From Escherichia marmotae (GTDB taxonomy: Bacteria > Pseudomonadota > Gammaproteobacteria > Enterobacterales > Enterobacteriaceae), in contig NZ_CP025979.1 in the NCBI RefSeq assembly GCF_002900365.1, positions 3,286,001-3,350,000 of the forward strand: 64,000 nt of DNA, given 5' to 3'. Positions within the stretch are counted from its first letter, which is position 1. Every line of letters begins with the position of its first letter. Below, one piece after another: positions 57,092-64,000 of the stretch. The notes beneath the pieces are model-generated. The model saw nothing but the letters and a program-made list of their open reading frames with translations. It did not search any database and was not told the origin of the DNA. The translations under genes and the position numbers were made by a program.

Positions 57092-57412
57092 TCAGTGCAG
57101 TACCGGCGCTTTTATGTGACGGGCACAGAGTTCATCCATCACAACCAGCCCGAGAAAGGACAGCGACGGCGCGGCCTTCAGGGGGCCGGATTCCATTAAA
57201 TCTTCCAGCAGGGCACAGGCTATCTGACGCCCTTTTTCCTCACCGTGCTGGCGCAGATAAAAGCCTTCCAGCTCAGCGGCGATGGCCGCCTCCAGTGACT
57301 CAAGGGTGAGATGCGGGTAGCGGTGCTGACGTTCGCACACGGTCAGCCAGGCACAGGCGACAGCACGACGGTAAAGGGCTGCGCGTAAGACGGGCGGTAA
57401 GGGTGTTTTCAT
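57092..57412 (-). CDS. Cnr, copy-number regulator of alpha
   Basis: 106-residue protein equal in length to P4 Cnr, which binds alpha and lowers replication to prevent over-replication. Sequence is helical and charged with [20 protein letters not shown] near the N-terminus. Placed directly upstream of alpha as in P4. Confidence 0.88.
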
Positions 57413-57547
57413 TTGTTTTCCTCCCTGTGACAGATGACTGCATTCCGTGCCGGTTGCATTAACTGATAAGGCATATCTGCGTCTCCTGAAGACGTGCGTA
57501 TCCCTGCGCGAATACGCACATTTAATTTTTCGGGTGTCGTTTTTTAA

Positions 57548-58003
57548 TTACAGATAATTGCGGTAACTGTTATCCGGGGTGATTTCCGGGTCAGGCTCCG
57601 TGCAGGGAATTTCCCGCCATTCCCGCGCCACCGGTGCCGCCCGGCTGGCCGGAACAGTGTCCTGCGGGTAAATATCCAGATATTTCTCCCGCCATTTCTG
57701 TAATTCCGGGTCTCCGGCCATTTCTTTCAGTACCGCATGCCGGTTTACGGGGCTGCGTTTAAACAGGTCAGGACGGTCACAGGTAAATTCCCGCAGAAAA
57801 CGCCCCAGCGGGATGTCTGTGGTGCGCCCGTCGGCGAGGATACGCACAAGGATACTGAATTTACGGCGGTACGGGTTCCAGACAATGTCCGGGCAGCGGT
57901 ACGGCATTTCCCACGGAATACCGTCTTCCAGAATGCCGACCACGGTCACATCGGGAAAACCGGCAGAACGGTAAATCTCACCGGGCTGGGGAAAATCAAA
58001 CAT
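57548..58003 (-). CDS. P4 ORF151-like protein
   Basis: 151 residues, corresponding in position and length to P4 orf151, function unknown. Starts MFDFPQPGEIYRSAG, soluble. Overlaps epsilon by 8 bp. The 135 bp between it and cnr hold no gene. Confidence 0.82.
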   Translation of the reverse strand: MFDFPQPGEIYRSAGFPDVTVVGILEDGIPWEMPYRCPDIVWNPYRRKFSILVRILADGRTTDIPLGRFLREFTCDRPDLFKRSPVNRHAVLKEMAGDPELQKWREKYLDIYPQDTVPASRAAPVAREWREIPCTEPDPEITPDNSYRNYL

Positions 58004-58283
58004 GCGTCCTGTCTCCCCGGTCTTTCTGCTGGGCGAGAAAATCGCGGCACAGGCCTTTGGCTTTCAGCTCATTCAGCACAAAATCAATATCCTCATTCAG
58101 GTAGCTGAAAATATGCGGAATGTAGAGCTGATGCAGGCCGGAGAGTTCACGGTGAATCAAATCACCCCCAACAAACTGGGATACGGCGCTGGCGCGGTTG
58201 AGCTTATGGTAAGCCTCAATGCTGAGGTGTTCACGGGCGTCATGACGCGCTGAGACGGTCTGAGGGGCTTTTTTATTACGCAC
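57996..58283 (-). CDS. Epsilon, helper-prophage derepressor
   Basis: 95 residues from a GTG start, equal in length to P4 epsilon, the anti-repressor that binds the P2 C repressor and derepresses a resident helper prophage. Overlaps kil by 8 bp and orf151 by 8 bp, as expected for the leftward early operon. Confidence 0.88.
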   Translation of the reverse strand: MRNKKAPQTVSARHDAREHLSIEAYHKLNRASAVSQFVGGDLIHRELSGLHQLYIPHIFSYLNEDIDFVLNELKAKGLCRDFLAQQKDRGDRTHV

Positions 58284-58473
58284 GGGACACCTCCATCACC
58301 GGCAGACGGGCCGCAAGGGAGAGCACATAGTCACGGACAAGGGAACGGCGGGCACTGCGTTCATCACCGGCGACGGTGCGAAGCATGCAGATACGGGGAT
58401 GACGGTCTGCGCGACGGACAGCCGCAAACACAAAGACAAATTCAGGGTGTGAAGGGGTAAGGGTCGTAGCCAT
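58276..58473 (-). CDS. Kil, cell-killing/filamentation protein
   Basis: 65 residues from ATG 58473, preceded by a strong Shine-Dalgarno (GGAGGTTGCCTT). Basic, arginine-rich (RRADRHPRICMLRTVAGDERSARRS split over residues 20-44). Equal in length to P4 Kil, which blocks cell division when expressed. It is nested in frame at the end of a longer Ash/Icd-type open frame (58276-58752). Confidence 0.82.
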   Translation of the reverse strand: MATTLTPSHPEFVFVFAAVRRADRHPRICMLRTVAGDERSARRSLVRDYVLSLAARLPVMEVSRA

Positions 58474-58752
58474 AAGGCAACCTCCGATAACAGCGTAAAT
58501 GACGCTATCGCCGGAGTTCTCACGCTCGATGGCGATAGCCCAGACGGGGGTGAGAATACCGGCGTTATCGGAAACCGGCCAGCCCGGAGGCTGCCCCGCC
58601 TGAGCTACCATTGACTCAGAGGCATAACATGCGATTGCGAACAGGATCATACCTGCACGGCAAACCACACGCCACACCATAATTTGGTGCTCTGTGGCGT
58701 TGATTGCGACACAAAAAAAGACGCATGGCGCGTCATATGTCGCCGATAACAT
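58276..58752 (-). CDS. Ash-family / Icd-like open frame containing kil
   Basis: In-frame extension of kil: from MLSATYDAPC (58752) it gives 158 residues, and the frame stays open to 58911. Typical Ash family motif near residues 30-65: AGMILFAIACYASESMVAQAGQPPGWPVSDNAG. These satellite proteins are annotated as host cell division inhibitor Icd-like. It runs through the immunity leader region, so translation of the long form may depend on transcription from the late promoter upstream of vis. The long form is less certain than kil. Confidence 0.55.
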   Translation of the reverse strand: MLSATYDAPCVFFCVAINATEHQIMVWRVVCRAGMILFAIACYASESMVAQAGQPPGWPVSDNAGILTPVWAIAIERENSGDSVIYAVIGGCLMATTLTPSHPEFVFVFAAVRRADRHPRICMLRTVAGDERSARRSLVRDYVLSLAARLPVMEVSRA

Positions 58753-58795
58753 ACTCGGGTTCTCACGCCCGGCTGCCGATTTTGCGACAGCGGAA
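58700..58795 (-). ncRNA. Putative immunity RNA (CI-type) leader
   Basis: Untranslated-looking start of the leftward operon between the promoter at 58798-58827 and kil. P4 immunity relies on a short processed RNA from exactly this place. A small terminator-like stem ACGCGCCATGCGT followed by C and seven T's (minus strand, about 58717-58736) lies in it. Exact RNA ends cannot be read from sequence. Confidence 0.5.
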
Positions 58796-58797
58796 AA

Positions 58798-58827
58798 ACT
58801 ATATCCGCAAATGCCGGAAAAAGGCAA
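58798..58827 (-). promoter_or_regulatory. Putative early leftward promoter (PLE)
   Basis: Minus-strand TTGCCT (58827-58822), 18-bp spacer and TATAGT (58803-58798), placed between vis and kil where P4 has PLE, the constitutive promoter of the immunity and replication operon. Confidence 0.7.
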
Positions 58828-58862
58828 GCCAGAAAAAGGGAGTTTTTGCAGAACAGGCATCA

Positions 58863-59129
58863 TCATGCGTCGTACCCCCGTTTGCGTCCGGCAATGCGCC
58901 CGGCCATCCATGCGGTGACTTCAGAGTGCAGCCAGGCCACATTTTTACCGCCAAGACTCACCTGCGGCGGAAATTCCCCCTTACGGATGAGTTCATAGAT
59001 GGTCGAGCGTGACAGGCCGCACAGGTGCATCACTTCCGGCAGACGTAAAAAACGCTCCTGCGTGATGTCCGGCAGCGGCATCAGTGGCGTCACAGGGGAG
59101 GGAGACGGGGAAGAAAAAACAGCTTGCAT
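58863..59129 (-). CDS. Vis, AlpA-family regulator/excisionase
   Basis: 88 residues, equal in length to P4 Vis. The AlpA helix-turn-helix is clear: RFLRLPEVMHLCGLSRSTIYELIRKGEFPPQV (about 26-57), ending in a basic tail. Vis acts as excisionase and represses the late promoters PLL and Psid. Located just before PLE as in P4. Confidence 0.93.
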   Translation of the reverse strand: MQAVFSSPSPSPVTPLMPLPDITQERFLRLPEVMHLCGLSRSTIYELIRKGEFPPQVSLGGKNVAWLHSEVTAWMAGRIAGRKRGYDA

Positions 59130-59404
59130 CGGGCTACCTCGTTAATGTCCATACAGCACCGGATAAGTCCGTCCGGCTTCGGGTAGCGCTTTATTTTGTG
59201 AATATTTTCAGCAGACGCAACAGGGGGGATTTGTTCCGGCAGCCTTACGATGGCTGTATGTTTTTTATCCATCCGGACTGGAAGGGTCTCAAAGGGTTCT
59301 GAAGGACCTGGAATTTTTTATAGTGAAATACAAATTGTTTTTTCTTATTTATTTCAGTGAATTAATAAAAATAAAAAGTAATGAACAGCACAAAAAGCCC
59401 ATCA

Positions 59405-59516
59405 ACGGGTGAACAGTGGTGAACAGACGGTGAACAGTCATTACTGCGATTGTTCACCCTTTAACTTACTGTATTACCTATCTTTTTTCTTATGGTGAAC
59501 AGAGGTGAACAGTAAA
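59405..59516. other. Satellite replication origin (ori) with alpha iterons
   Basis: Six GGTGAACA-type iterons, five forward (near 59408, 59418, 59429, 59494, 59505) and one inverted (TGTTCACCC near 59451), flanking an AT-rich 30-bp segment. They match the alpha-binding iterons found in crr. Confidence 0.85.
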
Positions 59517-59590
59517 ATATAAAAAAATAAACAGTAAGCCGGTTTTTCCAGCGACCTTTTCCTGGCTTGCCGGTCTGAGGATGAGTCTCC

Positions 59591-59608
59591 TGTGTCAGGG
59601 CTGGCACA
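59591..59608. promoter_or_regulatory. Ogr/delta activator box of Psid
   Basis: TGT-N12-ACA dyad (TGTGTCAGGGCTGGCACA), the recognition pattern of P2 Ogr and P4 delta, about 75 bp upstream of sid. Confidence 0.75.
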
Positions 59609-59680
59609 TCTGCAATGCGTCGTGTTGTTGTCCGGTGTACGTCACAATTTTCTCAACCTGAAGTGACGAGGAGCCGGAAA

Positions 59681-60415
59681 ATGTCTGACAACACCATCCC
59701 TGAATATCTGCAACCCGCACTGGCACAACTGGAAAAGGCCAGAGCCGCCCACCTTGAGAACGCCCGACTGATGGATGAGACCGTCACGGCCATTGAACGG
59801 GCAGAGCAGGAAAAAAATGCGCTGGCGCAGGCCGACGGAAACGACGCTGAAGACTGGCGCACGGCCTTTCGTGCAGCCGGTGGTGTCCTGAGCGACGAGC
59901 TGAAACAGCGCCACATTGAGCGCGTGGCACGCCGGGAGCTGGTACAGGAATATGACAATCTGGCCGTGGTGCTGAATTTTGAACGTGAACGCCTGAAAGG
60001 GGCGTGTGACAGCACGGCCACCGCCTACCGGAAGGCACATCATCACCTTCTGAGTCTGTATGCAGAGCATGAGCTGGAACACGCCCTGAATGAAACCTGT
60101 GAGGCGCTTGTCCGGGCAATGCATCTGAGTATCCTGGTACAGGAAAATCCGCTCGCCAACACCACCGGCCATCAGGGCTACGTCGCACCCGATAAAGCTG
60201 TCATGCAGCAGGTGAAATCATCGCTGGAACAGAAAATTAAACAGATGCAAATCAGCCTCACCGGCGAGCCGGTTCTCCGGCTGACCGGACTGTCAGCGGC
60301 AACACTCCCGCACATGGATTATGAGGTGGCAGGCACACCGGCACAGCGCAAGGTGTGGCAGGACAAAATAGACCAGCAGGGAGCAGAGCTTAAGGCCAGA
60401 GGACTGCTGTCATGA
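59681..60415 (+). CDS. Sid, capsid size-determination scaffold
   Basis: 244 residues starting MSDNTIPEYLQPALAQLEKA at 59681 with AGGAG upstream; the longest frame is 22 codons longer. Matches P4 Sid in length and almost in full sequence. Sid forms an external cage forcing P2 capsid protein into small T=4 shells that fit the satellite genome. Highly helical, glutamate- and alanine-rich. First gene of the late operon sid-delta-psu. Confidence 0.95.
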   Translation: MSDNTIPEYLQPALAQLEKARAAHLENARLMDETVTAIERAEQEKNALAQADGNDAEDWRTAFRAAGGVLSDELKQRHIERVARRELVQEYDNLAVVLNFERERLKGACDSTATAYRKAHHHLLSLYAEHELEHALNETCEALVRAMHLSILVQENPLANTTGHQGYVAPDKAVMQQVKSSLEQKIKQMQISLTGEPVLRLTGLSAATLPHMDYEVAGTPAQRKVWQDKIDQQGAELKARGLLS

Positions 60416-60657
60416 TGCGCTGCCCTTTCTGTCGTCATTCAGCGCATACCCGCACCAGCCGGTATGTGAGTGACAATGTCAAAGAAAGTTATCTGCAGTG
60501 CCAGAATATTTACTGTTCGGCGACATTTAAAACGCATGAGTCAATTTGTGCCGTGATTCGTTCTCCGGTCACGGAGGAAAAACCAGCACCGGCAAGCACA
60601 GCACCGGCTGTTGTCCGAAAAGTTAAAGGCTGTTACAGCTCACCATTCAACCATTAA
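60412..60657 (+). CDS. Delta, Ogr-like late transcription activator (single unit)
   Basis: 81 residues with the Ogr/Delta zinc-binding pattern: MMRCPFC, then CQNIYCSATFKT (CX2C...CX4C). It activates satellite and helper late promoters. P4 delta is about 166 residues with two fused Ogr units; this form has one, as in P2 Ogr and phiR73 delta. Overlaps sid by 4 bp. Confidence 0.92.
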   Translation: MMRCPFCRHSAHTRTSRYVSDNVKESYLQCQNIYCSATFKTHESICAVIRSPVTEEKPAPASTAPAVVRKVKGCYSSPFNH

Positions 60658-60671
60658 TCAGGAGACGGGGT

Positions 60672-61244
60672 GTGACCACAATGTCATTACAGCAGGCTTT
60701 TGAGGTCTGCCAGAATAACAAAGCAGCATGGCTGCAACGCAAAAATGAGCTGGCTGCGGCCGAACAGGAATATCTGCGGCTTCTGTCAGGAGAAGGCAGA
60801 AACGTCAGCCGCCTGGACGAATTACGCAATATTATCGAAGTCAGAAAATGGCAGGTGAATCAGGCCGCCGGTCGTTATATTCGTTCGCATGAAGCCGTTC
60901 AGCACATCAGCATCCGCGAGCGGCTGAATGATTTTATGCAGCAGCACGGCACAGCACTGGCGGCCGCACTGGCACCGGAGCTGATGGGCTACAGTGAGCT
61001 GACGGCCATTGCCCGAAACTGTGCCATACAGCGTGCCACAGATGCCCTGCGTGAAGCCCTTCTGTCCTGGCTTGCGAAGGGGGAAAAAATTAATTATTCC
61101 GCACAGGATAGCGACATTTTAACGACCATCGGATTCAGGCCTGACGCGGCTTCGGTGGATGACAGCCGTGAAAAATTCACCCCTGCGCAGAACATGATTT
61201 TTTCGCGTAAAAGTGCAGAACTGGCATCACGTCAGTCTGTGTAA
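60672..61244 (+). CDS. Psu, polarity suppression / capsid decoration protein
   Basis: 190 residues from a GTG start at 60672 with Shine-Dalgarno AGGAG. Nearly identical to P4 Psu after the first few residues. It inhibits Rho and also decorates and stabilises the small capsid. Coiled-coil-rich helical dimer. Last gene of the late operon; terminator at 61279-61308. Confidence 0.95.
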   Translation: MTTMSLQQAFEVCQNNKAAWLQRKNELAAAEQEYLRLLSGEGRNVSRLDELRNIIEVRKWQVNQAAGRYIRSHEAVQHISIRERLNDFMQQHGTALAAALAPELMGYSELTAIARNCAIQRATDALREALLSWLAKGEKINYSAQDSDILTTIGFRPDAASVDDSREKFTPAQNMIFSRKSAELASRQSV

Positions 61245-61278
61245 AACTCCCCGAAAATCCGCCTGTTTTTACTGAAAA

Positions 61279-61308
61279 AAGCCATGCATCGATAAGGTGC
61301 ATGGCTTT
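61279..61308 (+). terminator. Hairpin terminator after psu
   Basis: Stem AAAGCCATGCA / TGCATGGCTTT with an 8-nt loop, 34 bp beyond the psu stop. Confidence 0.8.
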
Positions 61309-61408
61309 GCATGCGTTTTCCTGCCTCATTTCCTGCAGATCACGCCGCGCCCGACGCGGCGTGAGCGTGTCAGTGCAACTGCATTAAAACCGCCCCGCAA
61401 AGCGGGCG

Positions 61409-61427
61409 GGCGAGGCGGGGAAAGCAC
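61409..61427 (+). other. cos site, P2/P4-type cohesive end sequence
   Basis: GGCGAGGCGGGGAAAGCAC is identical to the 19-nt cohesive end of phages P2 and P4 (recalled). Directly upstream is a GC-rich hairpin CCCGC-AAA-GCGGG. It lies between psu and the cargo gene, the P4 position. This is the packaging cut site used by helper terminase. Confidence 0.93.
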
Positions 61428-61516
61428 CGCGCGCATGTATGCAGGAAATAACTTGGTTCTCCAGCCAGAGAAAGAAACTTAACTGGAGAGTTTTGTGTTT
61501 TGTTACATGGATGTGT

Positions 61517-63277
61517 TCAGGTTTTATTTATTAATGAAATACTTTTCTCTAGTGACTCCTTAACTTTTTTTACGCTATTTTTTAATTCAATAATGGCTCC
61601 ACGACGAAAAGAAATTTTAATTTCATCCAGGTATGAATTTAAAAACTCATCTAGTTTTTTTAGATGAGGTAGCTCGTTGGATAGAAAGTCACAAAGATTT
61701 GAGAAGTTATATACAGACAATAGATGGTTTGAAAATAATTGAATATCATAAATGGACCAGCTATTTTGTATGGCATTTATGATTAAATCTACATCTAAGG
61801 TTTCCAGGGCTTTATACTTGAAATCTGAATGGTATATATCCATGTCGATAGCGGTCCAACCATCGTTAACCATCTTGTTTCTTAATTCTTGTATTTTTTC
61901 TTTTTCCGTTATTTCAATATATTTTTCAACGAAAAAATTATAAAGGTCGTCCCCATCATGTTTTAGAATGTGGAGTGGTATGCTATTAATATTTGGAACA
62001 GTTTCATGAAAATATGATTTTATTTCATGGTCACTAAAGCTAAACATATTTTGTTTGATGGTGTTTTCATCCAAGGCATCTACACGTGGTATATATTCAG
62101 ATTCTGAGAGTCTAATATAGTTATTCGTGGCAGTTAGCCATGTGGATAGATTTGGAGAATTTGATTTTAAGATTGTTTTTGTTATTTCTTCCTGATAGTC
62201 ATCTTCAGATATGCTATATAGTTCGGGCCTTGCTAATCCAGCATAATCATCTTTCTTGGGAGGAGTGTTGTAAGTAAAAACATATGGAAGAATATCTTTA
62301 TGCGAAATTTCATTAAAACAATATGGAGCCATTTTATTATTGTAGTTTTTATATGCAATAATGCTTAATAAATTGTTTTCCTCTTCACTTATTTTATTTT
62401 GTTCACTTTCTGGAGTGGTTGAAATTGTTCTATATGATGATGAAACAATATTTTCATGGAATTCATTTTCCTTATAGTTGAATTTTTCCTTAAGTATTAT
62501 ATGTGCACACAATGAGCTTACTAAATTTTTAATATCTATATCAGAGATATCTCTGTCTTGAGTTGTTTGTTCAAAAAATGGTAGGAGTTTTACAATGACT
62601 CTATTAATAATCCGGATATTGGTTTCTTCGAAACCTATAATTACTTGCTTAATGATGTCTCTATAATTTCCTTGTGTCTTCTCAAGCTTTTTGTCTAAAA
62701 TCTCAGAAAGATTGTTTATAGAAAAATATATCTCATCGCTAATAACCTTTTCTTTATGATTCAATGCATTATTGCTTTGCTTTGAAAAGTTACCCACTAA
62801 AATATAATCTAGCATCTTGTTATTTTGATAATTTTGTAAGCAAAAGGTTGCTATTTCATCTCGTAAAGTTTGAGGTATACGTTCTAGATCATCAATGATA
62901 AAAACTCCGGAAAGATCTTTTAATACATAATGTTGCATTGCTCCAGCAAATGTTGAGATTATTTTTCCAGCCAACCTCCCAGTGTTTTCTTCTTTAGTAA
63001 TAGCTGTGGTTACATTTGATGCTAACTCTGTAATTATTTCGATATCAGGTGGATTTTCTAAATAAGTTACACTCAACATCTTGTCTTTAAAATCTTGTAA
63101 ACTGTTTAATCCAAGCACAGATATATAAAATTGGTTCTTGTGAGAATAATATTTTTTAAATTCATGTTGAAGGAAGAATGTTTTACCAACTCCCCACTCA
63201 CCATTTAACAAAATTAGACCTTCACGTTTTTCACTTAGTAATCTAATTAAAACAGATATTATTGCGCTTTTATCCAC
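61517..63277 (-). CDS. KAP-like P-loop NTPase, candidate antiphage cargo gene
   Basis: 586-residue predicted soluble protein from a GTG start with Shine-Dalgarno AGGAG, 12 bp after the int stop. The N-terminal P-loop domain has Walker A GEWGVGKT (residues 26-33) and Walker B VFIIDDLERIP (125-135), then DYILVGNF near 157-164 as a sensor-like strand. This GxWGxGKT / DDLxR combination is typical of KAP NTPases, the family of F-plasmid PifA (phage T7 exclusion). No transmembrane helices are evident. The C-terminal ~400 residues are unrecognised, helical and rich in Asn, Ile, Glu and Ser. Strongly AT-rich compared with its flanks. Located in the int-psu cargo slot; a defence role is inferred. Confidence 0.8.
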   Translation of the reverse strand: MDKSAIISVLIRLLSEKREGLILLNGEWGVGKTFFLQHEFKKYYSHKNQFYISVLGLNSLQDFKDKMLSVTYLENPPDIEIITELASNVTTAITKEENTGRLAGKIISTFAGAMQHYVLKDLSGVFIIDDLERIPQTLRDEIATFCLQNYQNNKMLDYILVGNFSKQSNNALNHKEKVISDEIYFSINNLSEILDKKLEKTQGNYRDIIKQVIIGFEETNIRIINRVIVKLLPFFEQTTQDRDISDIDIKNLVSSLCAHIILKEKFNYKENEFHENIVSSSYRTISTTPESEQNKISEEENNLLSIIAYKNYNNKMAPYCFNEISHKDILPYVFTYNTPPKKDDYAGLARPELYSISEDDYQEEITKTILKSNSPNLSTWLTATNNYIRLSESEYIPRVDALDENTIKQNMFSFSDHEIKSYFHETVPNINSIPLHILKHDGDDLYNFFVEKYIEITEKEKIQELRNKMVNDGWTAIDMDIYHSDFKYKALETLDVDLIINAIQNSWSIYDIQLFSNHLLSVYNFSNLCDFLSNELPHLKKLDEFLNSYLDEIKISFRRGAIIELKNSVKKVKESLEKSISLINKT

Positions 63278-63289
63278 AAAATACTCCTT

Positions 63290-64000
63290 TTAGTAATCAT
63301 AATTAACGCAACCGGCTGGATAAATAAAATCGCTATACCATTGTAACATTTTTAATCTTTTCTCTAAGTATTGAGCATGATTATATGTTCCCCTAATGCT
63401 ATTTTTATCAACATGAGCTAGTTGCATTTCAATCCATTTACTATCAAAACCTTGTTCATGTAGTATTGTCGACATTGTATGTCTAAATCCGTGGCCTGTT
63501 GCACGTCCCTTATAACCAAGTAATTCGATCACTTGTGATATACTTTCTTTAGAAATTGGTTTAGTACGATTGTTACGTCCAATAAATATATAAGGATAAT
63601 GGCTAGAGAGCGGTTTTAATTGATTAAAGAGGGTAATAACTTGAGATGATAAAGGTACAAGGTGAGGACGACGCATTTTCATGCGTTCTGCTGGTATTTC
63701 CCATATTCCTTTTTCTAAATTGACTTCTTCCCATGTGGCAAAACGCAGTTCTTGTGTTCTTACCCCGGTAAGCATCACAATCTTGGTTGCATTTTTAGTG
63801 ATTATGCTGCCAGTATAAGCCTCAAGATCTTTGACAAAATGAGGGAGTTCTTCTGCTGATAGAAAAGGATGATGTTTTTGCTTCGGTACAGCTAATGCGA
63901 TAGCTAAATCAGGTGCTGGATTGTATTCAGCGCGGCCAGTGATGATCGCGTAGCGAAACACCTCTCCGCATCGTTGACGTACTTTTCTGGTTTTCTCCAA
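63290..64000 (-). CDS. int: P4-family tyrosine integrase, C-terminal part (cut by window edge)
   Basis: 236 C-terminal residues of a CP4/P4-type integrase; the N-terminal arm-binding domain lies beyond 64000. Catalytic residues visible: Arg in MLTGVRTQELRF, His-x-x-Arg in GHGFRHTMST, His in QLAHVDKNS and Tyr in RGTYNHAQYLEKR. Family length is near 390-400, so about 160 residues are missing. Together with the selC-derived att at the other end it is the selC-specific integrase. Transcribed toward the cargo NTPase, which follows by 12 bp. Confidence 0.93.
   Translation of the reverse strand: MEKTRKVRQRCGEVFRYAIITGRAEYNPAPDLAIALAVPKQKHHPFLSAEELPHFVKDLEAYTGSIITKNATKIVMLTGVRTQELRFATWEEVNLEKGIWEIPAERMKMRRPHLVPLSSQVITLFNQLKPLSSHYPYIFIGRNNRTKPISKESISQVIELLGYKGRATGHGFRHTMSTILHEQGFDSKWIEMQLAHVDKNSIRGTYNHAQYLEKRLKMLQWYSDFIYPAGCVNYDY

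Larger units (their letters stand above)
59130..59680. promoter_or_regulatory. vis/sid intergenic region with PLL, ori and Psid
   Basis: 551 bp without a gene. The left part should hold the leftward late promoter PLL for vis. The middle (59405-59516) is the iteron origin, and the right part holds the delta box of Psid. A TATAGTGAAATACAA stretch near 59318-59332 is AT-rich. No other coding signal is seen. Confidence 0.75.
54247..64000. mobile_element. P4-like satellite prophage (phiR73-like) integrated at selC
   Basis: Gene order equals that of phage P4 from right end to int: att, crr, alpha, cnr, orf151, epsilon, kil, immunity, vis, ori, sid, delta, psu, cos, cargo, int. The selC site and the 81-residue delta match the retronphage phiR73, but no retron is present. 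The visible 9.75 kb plus the missing integrase N-terminus gives roughly 10.4 kb, normal for this satellite class. All essential genes are open and cos is exact, so it may still be mobilisable by a P2-type helper. Confidence 0.93.

Noticed and set aside
58002..58253. 83-codon plus-strand frame opposite epsilon
   Set aside because: Shadow frame; epsilon on the minus strand is supported by length, order and overlaps.
61245..63290. Retron (msr-msd-reverse transcriptase) as in phiR73
   Set aside because: No reverse transcriptase frame or YADD-type motif in this interval on either strand; the only gene is the P-loop NTPase.
63300..64000. tRNA-Sec (selC) gene expected next to int
   Set aside because: Only its 21-base 3'-end duplicate is present at 54247-54267; the gene itself must lie beyond the right edge.

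Overview
The window is Escherichia chromosome, almost certainly E. coli or a very close relative. From 1 to 48309 the genes follow the E. coli K-12 order from chrR to yicL (recalled order, read in the dnaA-to-selC direction). Recalled K-12 proteins match at the same or nearly the same lengths for TnaA, MnmE, DnaA, GyrB, the Dgo enzymes, IbpA/IbpB, the Uhp proteins and NlpA.

Core layout. 1-6561 holds the end of chrR, then yieE, yidZ, mdtL and the tryptophanase operon tnaCAB. It has a perfect CRP site, and tnaB appears frameshifted at an A9 tract. 6562-10418 is the rpmH-rnpA-yidD-yidC cluster with mnmE behind it. 10419-17046 is the divergent rpmH/dnaA control region followed by dnaA-dnaN-recF-gyrB. 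17286-25374 has yidB, yidA, a divergent yidX, the galactonate operon dgoRKADT with its operator, and cbrA. 25442-33156 carries yidR, yidQ, ibpA-ibpB, yidE, yidI, yidHGF and emrD. 33560-48309 carries ivbL-ilvBN, uhpABC-uhpT, ade/adeQ, yicN, nepI, yicS, nlpA and yicL. Relative to K-12 as recalled, three pieces are absent: yidJ to yidP (with glv) between yidI and yidE, tisB/istR beside emrD, and setC beyond yicL.

Accessory layout. From 48511 the window enters the integration zone next to selC, which itself lies past the right edge. An orphan FliB-type lysine N-methylase gene sits where setC is expected. It is followed by an 89-bp direct repeat (49928-50016), a rhuM gene, a complete 2699-bp IS66-family element with perfect 8-bp target duplications, and the second copy of the 89-bp repeat (54169-54257). 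The second copy runs into 21 bases identical to the reverse complement of the 3' end of tRNA-Sec (selC), i.e. the distal attachment site.

From there to the window end is an almost complete P4-like satellite prophage: crr repeats, alpha primase-helicase, cnr, orf151, epsilon, kil within an Ash-type frame, the immunity promoter, vis, an iteron origin, sid-delta-psu, an exact 19-nt P2/P4 cos site, one cargo gene, and int cut by the window edge. It resembles the selC-integrated retronphage phiR73 (including a short, single-unit delta), but no retron is present. The interval between cos/psu and int, a known hotspot for antiphage systems in P4-like satellites, holds one intact AT-rich gene. It encodes a 586-residue KAP-like P-loop NTPase 12 bp downstream of int. 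This is the best candidate in the window for an undescribed system.
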